NCBI GenBank assembly: GCA_025351525.1
Contig: JANXVV010000306.1
Coordinates: forward strand, 1-10,273
Origin: Humisphaera sp.
GTDB taxonomy: Bacteria; Planctomycetota; Phycisphaerae; Tepidisphaerales; Tepidisphaeraceae
DNA: 10,273 bases
Direction of reading: 5' to 3'
Shown here: positions 1 to 6,645 of the stretch, in pieces
Layout: each line of letters opens with the position of its first letter
How positions within the stretch are numbered: position 1 is the stretch's first letter
Position numbers and translations under genes: made by a program
Notes under the pieces: generated by a model
What the model was told of the DNA's origin: nothing
Seen by the model: the letters and a program-made list of their open reading frames with translations, nothing else
The model's database searches: none

Positions 1-2
1 AG

Positions 3-176
3 GGGATGATGGTTCATGCCAGCGGTTTGGTGGAGCGCGGCGCGATGTCGCTGGGAATCTTCATCGACGCTCAAACTCTTGCCGCCAGCCGCGGCAATGC
101 TGAACATCCTCTCGTTCCGGGCTTTGTACTTCGCGATGCCAAAGTTCATCGCCTCATCGTGGAGCAACCGCACTAA
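3..176 (+). CDS. 3' end of an unrecognised gene upstream of thiS (partial)
   Basis: The frame beginning at base 3 is open from the window edge to a TAA at 174-176 and encodes 57 residues. It reads GMMVHASGLVERGAMSLGIF at the start and ends in HRLIVEQPH. The mix of alternating hydrophobic and charged residues looks like the C-terminal part of a soluble alpha/beta protein. Its frame differs from the longer open frame at 16-327, which runs on through the thiS start and is a shadow. The gene lies 59 bases before thiS on the same strand, so the two could be co-transcribed. I do not recognise the family and assign no function. Most of the gene lies outside the window. Confidence 0.55.
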   Translation, partial: GMMVHASGLVERGAMSLGIFIDAQTLAASRGNAEHPLVPGFVLRDAKVHRLIVEQPH

Positions 177-235
177 ATTGTGGTGCAGGCTGGAAGCCCG
201 CAACACGATTCAACTTCGGCCATCACGGGAACGAA

Positions 236-433
236 ATGAAGTTCATGCTCAATGGGAATTCCCGCGATTTGCCCGAGGGGATGACGATTCATTCGTTGTT
301 GAGCGAGTTAAAGCTCACGCCGGATAAAGTCGCGGTGGAACTGAATCGTCGGCTGGTGAGGTCGGAGAAATATGACACGCCATTGAAAGAAGGGGATGTG
401 GTTGAGGTCGTGACGTTTGTCGGGGGAGGATGA
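236..433 (+). CDS. thiS: Sulfur carrier protein ThiS
   Basis: This encodes a 65-residue ubiquitin-fold protein. ThiS carries sulfur as a C-terminal thiocarboxylate, is adenylated by ThiF or MoeB-like enzymes, and donates sulfur to thiazole synthase ThiG in cytoplasmic thiamine biosynthesis. The evidence is the family-typical length, the N-terminal beta strand MKFMLNGN, the central VAVELNRRLV segment, the LKEGDVVEVVTFVGGG ending and the terminal Gly-Gly needed for thiocarboxylation. The ATG at 236 is preceded by a modest GGGAA Shine-Dalgarno-like sequence (about 227-231). No thiG, thiF, thiH or thiE follows: the next gene is on the opposite strand. The unrecognised gene upstream is the only possible operon partner visible. 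I saw no TPP riboswitch in the 59 bases before it. A MoaD-like carrier is the main alternative, but the spacing and the VGGG end fit ThiS better. Confidence 0.93.
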   Translation: MKFMLNGNSRDLPEGMTIHSLLSELKLTPDKVAVELNRRLVRSEKYDTPLKEGDVVEVVTFVGGG

Positions 434-463
434 TTTGAGTTCGTCGACATTCATCCGCGTGAG

Positions 464-534
464 GGTTAGCCGCGACGCTCTGCGGAGCGCATTCTTCGAG
501 TGAAAAATCGCTCCGCTGCGCGTCGCGGCTAACC
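464..534. repeat. Large imperfect inverted repeat (REP-like hairpin) between convergent genes
   Basis: The arms at 464-492 and 506-534 are complementary at 25 of 29 positions. The outer 15 bases, GGTTAGCCGCGACGC, pair perfectly with GCGTCGCGGCTAACC. The spacer is 13 bases. The element fills the 141-base gap between the stop of thiS and the stop of the convergent protease gene, so it could stop transcription from both sides. There is no clear T-tract on either side, so it is not a textbook intrinsic terminator. Its composition and shape suggest a dispersed extragenic palindrome. Only this copy is visible here, so repeat status is inferred. Confidence 0.75.
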
Positions 535-574
535 GGATTGTAAGAAACAGTACGTTTGCCCGACATTCACTTGC

Positions 575-3307
575 CTACAAATCTTCAATCTGCACACCAT
601 TCCCCGTAATCCACGAGAGGGTCTTCGCTCCCGATGCGCTCACCGCTTCGTCGAGAAGTGAGCCGCCGGAAGTGATCGGGGTGTTGCTCCAGATGCCACC
701 GGACAGACGGGCATGTTCGATGTCGCCGCCGAAGAAGTTGTAGTAAAGGATGTCGGCGGCGCCGGTGTTGTCGAACGAGAGGTTGGCGGCCATGCCGTGT
801 GCGCTGCCGTTCACCTGCTGAACGGACCAGGCATTTCCGTTGCTGCGGGCGTACATGAGATTGAGGTTGTACGCATCGTTGTAGGTCACCTCGGGCAGAT
901 GGGCGGCATCGAAGGCCAGCGACAGCGCGCCACCGGCGGCGTGTGTCGTCGTGTCGATGACGCTGATTTTCCACGAGCCCCCTGTGCTGCTGGCGTACTT
1001 GTACCAGCTCTTGCTGAGATCCTGGTAAGCAACACCGATCACACCAGTGGCTTTGTCGTAGGCGATACTGGGGACGAAACCGACGTTGCCTTTTGTGTCG
1101 ACCGACGTGAGCGACCATTTGGTGCCGTTCAGCGAAGCGACACGCAGATCGAGCGAGCTGGCGACGAAGTACGCGATGTAGGGTTTGGCGGCGTTGGTAT
1201 AGACCAGCGATGGCTGCCATCCGGTGATCCCGGACGCATCCACCGTGCCGACCGTCCAGGAAAACCCGTTGGAATGAGCATATTTAAGGCGACCCGCGCC
1301 GGCATCATAATAGGCTATGCCGGGGTTGCCGTAGGGATCGATGGCGATCGACAACTGCGTACCGGCTTGGGGCGAAGCATCGATCGTGGTCACGGCGTTC
1401 CATGTGCCGTCGGCATTGCGCATCGCGTAGTCGAGCACTTTGGCGGTGCCGTCGTAGTAGGCCATGTGCAGACGACCGTAGGGATCGTAAGTGATCTTGG
1501 CATTGGTTGCATTCGCACCGGGAAATGCAGGCGGAGCGGGAACCGGTGGAACCGGCGGAATTGGTACGACGGCTGACGTACTCACAGACACGCCGTAAGG
1601 ATTGGCGAGCGTGGTCGGGGAAGCCACGAGAATGTAATACGTTCCCGCCGCCAACTGTTTCGTGGTACCACCCGCCGAGAGACCGGCGAGGTTATTGCCG
1701 GCGGTGTTGAGCAGGGTGGCATTGGCGATATTTCCGGCACCGTAGTTCATCGCCACGGTGACGTTGGAGACTTGGCTCAGCGTGAAAGTGTAATAATCCG
1801 GCAGGCCACCGAGGAGCGATGCGCCGGTGATTTGCCCCTGGCCACCGCTCAAATTGATCGACGTGGCGTGGGCAGCGTCGTGATTGGTGGTGGTGCTGGT
1901 TGCCGCCCGCTGCATCGCGATGCCATAGGAACCGGCCAGCGTGGTGTTGCCGCCCGTGGCAAGGAGATAATAGGTTCCGGCAGCCAGCGAAAGCGTCGGA
2001 CCGCTGTCGACATTGGCGATAGCCGTTCCATTGATATCCAGCAATGAGGTGGTTGGCGCAGCGCCGCCGGTAGCGGAAATCTGGAACGTTACGGTGGAGG
2101 TGGCCGCCAGCGTGAAGCTATAAAAATCCTGCGTATGCGATAGGCTGGTGAGGCCGCTCAACTGAACGACGTTGTTGTTAAACGTCAGCGGAACAGCCGT
2201 GCCGGCGGTGTGGTTGTTGATCGGGTCGGCCCGCAGCACCGCGAGTTTCAACGCGGCGTCGATATTCAATAGCGGGAACGTGTTGCCGGTGACTGAATCG
2301 TGTACCGGCGTGCCGCTGTCCTTCAAAATCTGAATAATCTGTGCCGGAGTGAACGCCGGGTTGATCTGCTTGATAAGGGCTGCCGCCCCGACCATCTGCG
2401 GGGAGGCGAAACTGGTGCCGTTGGCATAGTTGACGTAATACACACCCGCCAGGCTGGGCGTGGAGGGGAACTCATACGGTGCGACGATATTCTCCGCCGG
2501 GGCGAGTAGGTCGTTCAAGGCGCCGCGCGAGCTGAAGGAACTGATGGCCCCGTTGCTGTTGACCGAACCGATGGAGTAGACGTTCGCGTCAGCGGCGGGA
2601 TAGTCGATGCTGTTGGGCACCTTCGCCCCCGAATTACCGGCTGCCGATCCGATGAAGACACCGGCTGAGGCAAGCGTGGCGAATTTGCCCTGCAACTGTT
2701 GATCGATCGCAAGATTTCTATCGCCGGTCAGGGAGGTGTCGGTGAAATTTTGATTGGACCCGAGCGAGATATTCACGCCGACGATGTTGTAGGCGGATTG
2801 ATTGGCGATGACCCAGTCCAGGGCCGTCGCGATGCGCGCAGCCTGCGGACCCCAGGAATTGGTTGCACCGCTGTCGGCCCGCAGGATGATCAGTTGGACC
2901 CCCGGCGCGATGCCCTGCCCGTAAGTTCCATCGCCGCTATAGAAAAATGGATTGCCACCAAGAATGCCCGCGACACCGGTGCCGTGGCCATCTATATCGA
3001 CCGCAGTCGAGCTTCCGGCGAAGAAGTCTTTGAAGATCAAATTCTTACCCGCGAACGCGGGATGATTCGGATCAGCCCCGGTGTCGATCACCACGACCGA
3101 TTCACCTGCTCCGGTAATCTGGGGAAAGTCGGCGGCAGCTTGATCCTGATGAATCAGCACCGAATTGAAGTTCCAGGTGTTGCCGCTATACATCCAACGG
3201 CATTCCAAAGCCTCCAGCAAAGGCGGGGCTGAACGTTCACGAGGTTGAATTTGAGACGACGACTTTTTAATCATGGCGATCCAGATCCAAACGGGCTTAC
3301 GGTTCAT
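575..3307 (-). CDS. Secreted subtilisin-like (S8) serine protease with PPC domains and C-terminal beta-propeller
   Basis: This encodes a 910-residue extracellular protease. The S8 domain spans about residues 60-355, with the catalytic triad Asp75 (VVVIDTG), His108 (DGHGTGVAG) and Ser299 (NGTSFASP), and the oxyanion Asn225 (SAAGNSG). Two beta-sandwich repeats resembling PPC domains follow (about 361-466 and 475-577), each with a DFYSFTL or DYYTFTL strand and an AAGTYYLL or AAGTYYIL strand. A proline-rich linker (581-597) leads to seven repeats of 46-48 residues (598-910, the last shorter) with the pattern D-x-x-G-x-P-x-IAYYD and L-x-YA, suggesting a seven-bladed propeller. No inhibitor-type prodomain precedes the catalytic domain. 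Export may depend on LEALECRWMYSG at residues 31-42, which resembles the planctomycete LE-x-R-x-L-S motif. The ATG at 3307 has no clear Shine-Dalgarno sequence; the ATG at 3274 (MIKKSSSQ) is an alternative start. The substrate is unknown. Confidence 0.9.
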   Translation of the reverse strand: MNRKPVWIWIAMIKKSSSQIQPRERSAPPLLEALECRWMYSGNTWNFNSVLIHQDQAAADFPQITGAGESVVVIDTGADPNHPAFAGKNLIFKDFFAGSSTAVDIDGHGTGVAGILGGNPFFYSGDGTYGQGIAPGVQLIILRADSGATNSWGPQAARIATALDWVIANQSAYNIVGVNISLGSNQNFTDTSLTGDRNLAIDQQLQGKFATLASAGVFIGSAAGNSGAKVPNSIDYPAADANVYSIGSVNSNGAISSFSSRGALNDLLAPAENIVAPYEFPSTPSLAGVYYVNYANGTSFASPQMVGAAALIKQINPAFTPAQIIQILKDSGTPVHDSVTGNTFPLLNIDAALKLAVLRADPINNHTAGTAVPLTFNNNVVQLSGLTSLSHTQDFYSFTLAATSTVTFQISATGGAAPTTSLLDINGTAIANVDSGPTLSLAAGTYYLLATGGNTTLAGSYGIAMQRAATSTTTNHDAAHATSINLSGGQGQITGASLLGGLPDYYTFTLSQVSNVTVAMNYGAGNIANATLLNTAGNNLAGLSAGGTTKQLAAGTYYILVASPTTLANPYGVSVSTSAVVPIPPVPPVPAPPAFPGANATNAKITYDPYGRLHMAYYDGTAKVLDYAMRNADGTWNAVTTIDASPQAGTQLSIAIDPYGNPGIAYYDAGAGRLKYAHSNGFSWTVGTVDASGITGWQPSLVYTNAAKPYIAYFVASSLDLRVASLNGTKWSLTSVDTKGNVGFVPSIAYDKATGVIGVAYQDLSKSWYKYASSTGGSWKISVIDTTTHAAGGALSLAFDAAHLPEVTYNDAYNLNLMYARSNGNAWSVQQVNGSAHGMAANLSFDNTGAADILYYNFFGGDIEHARLSGGIWSNTPITSGGSLLDEAVSASGAKTLSWITGNGVQIEDL

Positions 3308-3834
3308 TCAAAAACTACCGGTGTAACATCCACCGACAGGATTTCCGAACTCTACTCCATCTTCCGGCAGCATGGCGGCTGAAGGCAAGGGATGAATTTC
3401 AGACACTCTCGGTCGAGCCGTCCGACTAAAGAGATATACCTCATAATACGCATGTCGGCCATTCAACCCAGCAAACGAATTGCGCCGGGCCATGCTCGTG
3501 CATCTACACAACGTTCAAGGATTGAAATTAGTTCGTTATCGTCAATTCCAACCCCTATGAATCGACGGAAGGAACTATCGCGCCAAAAAGCCCATGGAGC
3601 TTGTTCCATGGGAATCTGCCAGCGTAAAACAAACGATAAATCCGCAGCGCGGTAGGCACTGTCTCGCAGCGGTTTCAACAAGTCGATTTTTAAGTCTCTA
3701 CCGTCACAGTGCCTCATACCGGTCGATTTCTTCCAAAAGCAACAACATATTTTCGGCTATCACCTATAACTCAGATAGGAATTGAAGATTTACCGTTGCT
3801 TTTTCCGAACAGTTCCCATATGTTCCTGCATCGT
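3308..3834. other. Intergenic region between the divergent protease and ABC-importer genes
   Basis: These 527 bases should hold the promoters of both divergent transcription units. I could not find a -35/-10 pair with good spacing on either strand. An AT-richer patch near 3740-3785 lies just upstream of the importer operon. The region also contains the dyad at 3591-3612. Short open frames here (3308-3511 and 3463-3717 on the minus strand, 3392-3655 on the plus strand) have no recognisable domains. The minus-strand frame at 3463-3717 (84 codons, starting MRHCDGRDLK) has the most protein-like composition but a poorly placed ribosome-binding site, so I do not call it a gene. Confidence 0.6.
3591..3612. 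repeat. 8-base perfect inverted repeat in the divergent intergenic region
   Basis: CCCATGGA (3591-3598) and TCCATGGG (3605-3612) are perfect inverted complements separated by six bases. The dyad lies roughly midway between the protease start at 3307 and the importer ATPase start. The position suits a regulator-binding operator, but it could also be a small hairpin or chance. There is no T-tract after it. Confidence 0.45.
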
Positions 3835-4734
3835 ATGAACGTACTGGCTGCCCAACCCAGGATTCGCACTCCTTTGCACATTGCCCAACGGGTGACGCGC
3901 GGGCGTCTGGTCATGGAAGGTGTGGGTAAGACATTTCCCGGCACGGCGGTGCCCGTGTTGAAAGACATCACGCTCACCTGCGAGCCGGGCGAATTCGTCG
4001 TCGTGGTCGGCCCCAGTGGTTCCGGCAAAAGCACCTTACTCAATATCGCGGCGGGGATGACGAACATGGATTCCGGCACCGTCACCCTCGACGGCAAGTC
4101 GACCGATACCCCCGGCCCGGACCGCGCGATGGTCTTTCAGGATCATGGCCTGTTCCCCTGGCTTACCGCCGAGCAAAATATCGGCTTCGGTCTCAACATG
4201 GCGGGCATGGCCAAATCCGAACGGCTGGATCGCGTCGAAGCGGCCCTGAAAATGGTCCATCTCACCCACACCCGCACCAAGCTCATTCACGAACTTTCCG
4301 GTGGCATGCGGCAACGGGTGGCGATCGCCCGCGCGCTGGTGATGGACCCGGCGGTGCTATTAATGGATGAACCGTTCGCCGCCCTGGACGCCCAAACTCG
4401 CACCCTGCTGCATGAGCAATTGCAGGAATTGTGGTGCCAATCCCACAAGACGATTCTGTTCGTCACCCATTCGGTGGGCGAGGCGGTCCGGTTGGCGGAT
4501 CGAATCATCGTGCTGCACGCCCATCCCGGTCGAATTCGTCGCGTGGTCGATGTGAATCTCCCGCACCCAAGGCAGTTCGACAGCTACGACATTTCAACCC
4601 TCGTCACGCTGGTGCGCAAAGAGATTGAAGATGAAGTGAACCGCGTGAACCGCGAGATGGCAAACGACTACTGGAAGCCGGAAGATCAGAGCGATCAGAA
4701 GAGCGATGTGAGGGGAGAGGGTGATGGCATTTAA
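3835..4734 (+). CDS. ABC transporter ATP-binding protein, nitrate/sulfonate/taurine importer type
   Basis: This is the cytoplasmic ATPase that powers the importer with the permease and lipoprotein encoded next. Numbered from the ATG at 3835 (299 residues), it has Walker A GPSGSGKST (59-67), the Q-loop at Gln102 (VFQDHGLFPWLT), signature LSGGMRQRVAIARAL (154-168), Walker B VLLMDEP (174-180), D-loop ALDA (183-186) and switch His212 (FVTHS). The FQDHGLFPWLT segment is typical of SsuB/TauB/NrtD-type ATPases. The frame is open back to an ATG at 3709, but those residues do not look like family sequence. ATGs at 3820 and 3913 are alternatives, none with a good Shine-Dalgarno sequence. The C-terminal tail after NDYWKPE is a low-complexity stretch (DQSDQKSDVRGEG). 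The gene overlaps the next one by 11 bases at its ATG. The substrate cannot be read from the ATPase. Confidence 0.93.
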   Translation: MNVLAAQPRIRTPLHIAQRVTRGRLVMEGVGKTFPGTAVPVLKDITLTCEPGEFVVVVGPSGSGKSTLLNIAAGMTNMDSGTVTLDGKSTDTPGPDRAMVFQDHGLFPWLTAEQNIGFGLNMAGMAKSERLDRVEAALKMVHLTHTRTKLIHELSGGMRQRVAIARALVMDPAVLLMDEPFAALDAQTRTLLHEQLQELWCQSHKTILFVTHSVGEAVRLADRIIVLHAHPGRIRRVVDVNLPHPRQFDSYDISTLVTLVRKEIEDEVNRVNREMANDYWKPEDQSDQKSDVRGEGDGI

Positions 4735-5749
4735 TAAAATCGCATCAGTGTTTTGCTTTATCGCAGTTCTGACCGGCTGCCGTGATACGACAGTGAAAAA
4801 TGATTCACATTCGAACGCACCAAAGGAAGTTCGGCTGGGCTACTTCGCGAACATCACGCATGCCCAGGCGGTGCTGGGAGTGGACTCGGGTGAATTTGCC
4901 GCCGCCCTTGCCCCGATTGTGCTGAAAGCCAAGGTGTTCAACGCCGGGCCGGCGTTGATGGAGGCTCTGCGATCGGGCGCGATCGACGTAGGCTATGTCG
5001 GCCCGGGACCGGTGTTGTCCGCATATGGGGCCAGCGCGGGCGAGGCGGTGCGGGTCATTTCCGGAGCCGCTGCGAACGGCGTCATCATCGTCGCCCGCAA
5101 GGACTCGGGAATTAAAACCCTGAAGGATCTGACGGGAAAGCGTATCGCCACGCCTCAATATGGCAATACGCAGGATATTGCCGCCCGGCATTATGTGACG
5201 CAGGAGTTGGGGCAGAAGGATCATCGGAATGTGATAGCGGTGCCGAACGCCGAGCAGTCTTCGATGATGCAGCGCGGCGAGATCGACGCCGCCTGGGTGC
5301 CCGAGCCCTGGGGCGCACGGCTCATTGCCGATGTAGGTGCGACTCTCATTGCCGAAGAGAAAGACCTTTGGCCACAGAAGCAATTTTCACTGACGGTGGT
5401 CGTGACCACACCGGAATTCCTGAAGGCGCAACCCGAAATCATCGAAAAACTATTGGGCGTTCATCGCCGTTGGACACAGCGATTGAATCAGGATGGCCCG
5501 GCCCAGCTACCCGCACTGGGGACAGCACTCTATAAGCTGCTCGGCAAAGAGTTGCCTGCAAAGGTGCTGGGTGAGGCTTTTGACCGGGTCACCTTTTCGG
5601 ACGATCCGCTCAAGTCTACCTTCACCTCCATGGGACAGTGGAGCTACGAGCTTGATTTCGGGCAACCTATTCAGCGGCTCGATGCTTTGTTTGCGGGCGG
5701 CAGTACTACTAAGCCATCGCCAATTCTCTCACGGCCAGTGACGCCATGA
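4724..5749 (+). CDS. ABC transporter substrate-binding lipoprotein, SsuA/TauA/NrtA-like
   Basis: This 341-residue periplasmic binding protein captures the ligand for the importer. The N-terminus is a lipoprotein signal: hydrophobic ASVFCFIAVLTGC with a lipobox Leu16-Thr-Gly-Cys19, so the mature protein should be anchored through Cys19. The body matches the NMT1/SsuA-like fold, with EVRLGYFANITHAQAVLGVDSG (35-56) at the first lobe, FNAGPALMEALRSGAIDVGYVGPGP (72-96), the LKDLTGKRIATPQYGNTQDIA segment (133-153) and a MMQRGEIDAAWVPEPW segment (181-196). These resemble aliphatic-sulfonate and related anion-binding proteins. Nitrate, taurine, bicarbonate or thiamine-precursor ligands cannot be excluded. 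The ATG at 4724 has a strong GGGGAGAGG upstream; a GTG at 4721 is also possible. It overlaps the ATPase gene by 11 bases and the permease gene by 4 (ATGA), indicating translational coupling. Confidence 0.92.
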   Translation: MAFNKIASVFCFIAVLTGCRDTTVKNDSHSNAPKEVRLGYFANITHAQAVLGVDSGEFAAALAPIVLKAKVFNAGPALMEALRSGAIDVGYVGPGPVLSAYGASAGEAVRVISGAAANGVIIVARKDSGIKTLKDLTGKRIATPQYGNTQDIAARHYVTQELGQKDHRNVIAVPNAEQSSMMQRGEIDAAWVPEPWGARLIADVGATLIAEEKDLWPQKQFSLTVVVTTPEFLKAQPEIIEKLLGVHRRWTQRLNQDGPAQLPALGTALYKLLGKELPAKVLGEAFDRVTFSDDPLKSTFTSMGQWSYELDFGQPIQRLDALFAGGSTTKPSPILSRPVTP

Positions 5750-6645
5750 CCTCTGGAACCATCTCCCGCAGCATTGCTGTTCCATCGTCAGATACGTCAC
5801 TGACCAGCGGTCTTCGCCGGCTCGTCATTTGGCTGGCGATTTTTGCCGCATGGGAGGGGGCCTACCGCGTCATTGGGTGGAGGGCTTGGCAATTCCCAGC
5901 TCCCAGCCATGTTGTGGATGCGACGCTCAGCATGTTGGACGTCAGGACAGCTTTTGGAGACCCGCTTCACGCGGGTTGGCCCCGCGTCGATACTCCCCTC
6001 CATGCGACTGGGCGTGTCTGGAGTGACAGTCCTCTCATCACCGCCAATCTCACCAGCGGTCGACGTCTACTGGCGGGTTTTGCCATCAGCATCATCATGG
6101 GCGCGGCAATGGGGGTGGTGATGTGGCGATACAGCGAAGTAGACAAAATGCTCGGCCCGCTTTTCCTGGGACTATTGACCTTGCCGAGTGTCTGCTGGGT
6201 TCCACTCGGGGTGCGCGTGCTTGGGATCAATGAAAGCACTGTGCTATTCGTACTTATTATGGGGAGCGTTTTCGCAGTCGCCATCTCGATGCGGGATGGC
6301 CTCCGCAATATGCCGCCCATCTACCGACGAGCGGGGCTGATGCTTGGCGCAAGGGGTTGGCGACTTTATCGATATGTGCTCTTCCCCGCGAGTCTCCCTG
6401 CGTTCGCCGGCAGTCTGCGGCAGGGCTTCTCATTCTCCTGGAGATCATTGCTGGGGGCGGAGCTGATCCTCACCTCCGTCGATGACCACGGGCTGGGGTT
6501 TCTGCTATCCATCGGGAGGGATATCGGGGATGTGGCCAGGATCATCGCCATCATGTTCGTGATGATTGTCGTGGGCATTTTTGCCGACCGATGGTTTTTT
6601 GCGAAGTTGCAAAAGGCGATCAACACCCGCTTCGGTTTTCAGTGA
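5746..6645 (+). CDS. ABC transporter permease, SsuC/TauC/NrtB-like
   Basis: This 299-residue inner-membrane protein should form the homodimeric channel of the importer. Hydrophobic segments lie near residues 24-42, 107-126, 136-158, 164-182, 212-225 and 264-284. The cytoplasmic EAA loop that docks on the ATPase is seen at about 193-216 (YRRAGLMLGARGWRLYRYVL), followed by LFPASLPAFAGSLRQGFSFSW and GAEL. The canonical Glu-Ala-Ala is Arg-Arg-Ala here. Residues 68-95, between the first and second membrane segments, form a stretch (GDPLHAGWPRVDTPLHATGR) longer than I expect for this family and may be an in-frame insertion. The start ATG overlaps the lipoprotein stop in an ATGA. The gene ends 7 bases inside the end of the convergent flippase gene, so no terminator lies beyond it. 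Confidence 0.92.
   Translation: MTSGTISRSIAVPSSDTSLTSGLRRLVIWLAIFAAWEGAYRVIGWRAWQFPAPSHVVDATLSMLDVRTAFGDPLHAGWPRVDTPLHATGRVWSDSPLITANLTSGRRLLAGFAISIIMGAAMGVVMWRYSEVDKMLGPLFLGLLTLPSVCWVPLGVRVLGINESTVLFVLIMGSVFAVAISMRDGLRNMPPIYRRAGLMLGARGWRLYRYVLFPASLPAFAGSLRQGFSFSWRSLLGAELILTSVDDHGLGFLLSIGRDIGDVARIIAIMFVMIVVGIFADRWFFAKLQKAINTRFGFQ

Noticed and set aside
177..235. Possible TPP riboswitch before thiS
   Set aside because: The 59-base gap is too short for one and contains no recognisable THI-box sequence.
713..1576. 287-codon open frame on the plus strand, antisense to the protease propeller region
   Set aside because: It lies entirely opposite a gene with clear domain structure and reads as Gly/Val/Arg-rich sequence without motifs, as expected from the codon bias of the true gene.
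3463..3717. 84-codon minus-strand frame in the divergent intergenic region
   Set aside because: Its composition is somewhat protein-like, but it has no recognised domain, its possible ribosome-binding site is too far from the ATG, and it spans the dyad. Not enough to call a gene.
3709..3834. N-terminal extension of the ATPase to the ATG at 3709
   Set aside because: The extra 42 residues do not resemble the ABC ATPase family, the DNA is AT-richer than the gene body, and there is no ribosome-binding site before 3709.
4805..5383. 192-codon minus-strand frame opposite the substrate-binding lipoprotein gene
   Set aside because: Antisense to a well-supported gene; Arg/His-rich composition with no domain, so it is a shadow frame.
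3835..6645. Importer as a thiamine-precursor (ThiXYZ-like) transporter because thiS is in the window
   Set aside because: The binding protein's NITHAQA and YVGPGP segments look like sulfonate-type binding proteins, and a convergent protease gene separates the importer from thiS. Kept only as a weak alternative.
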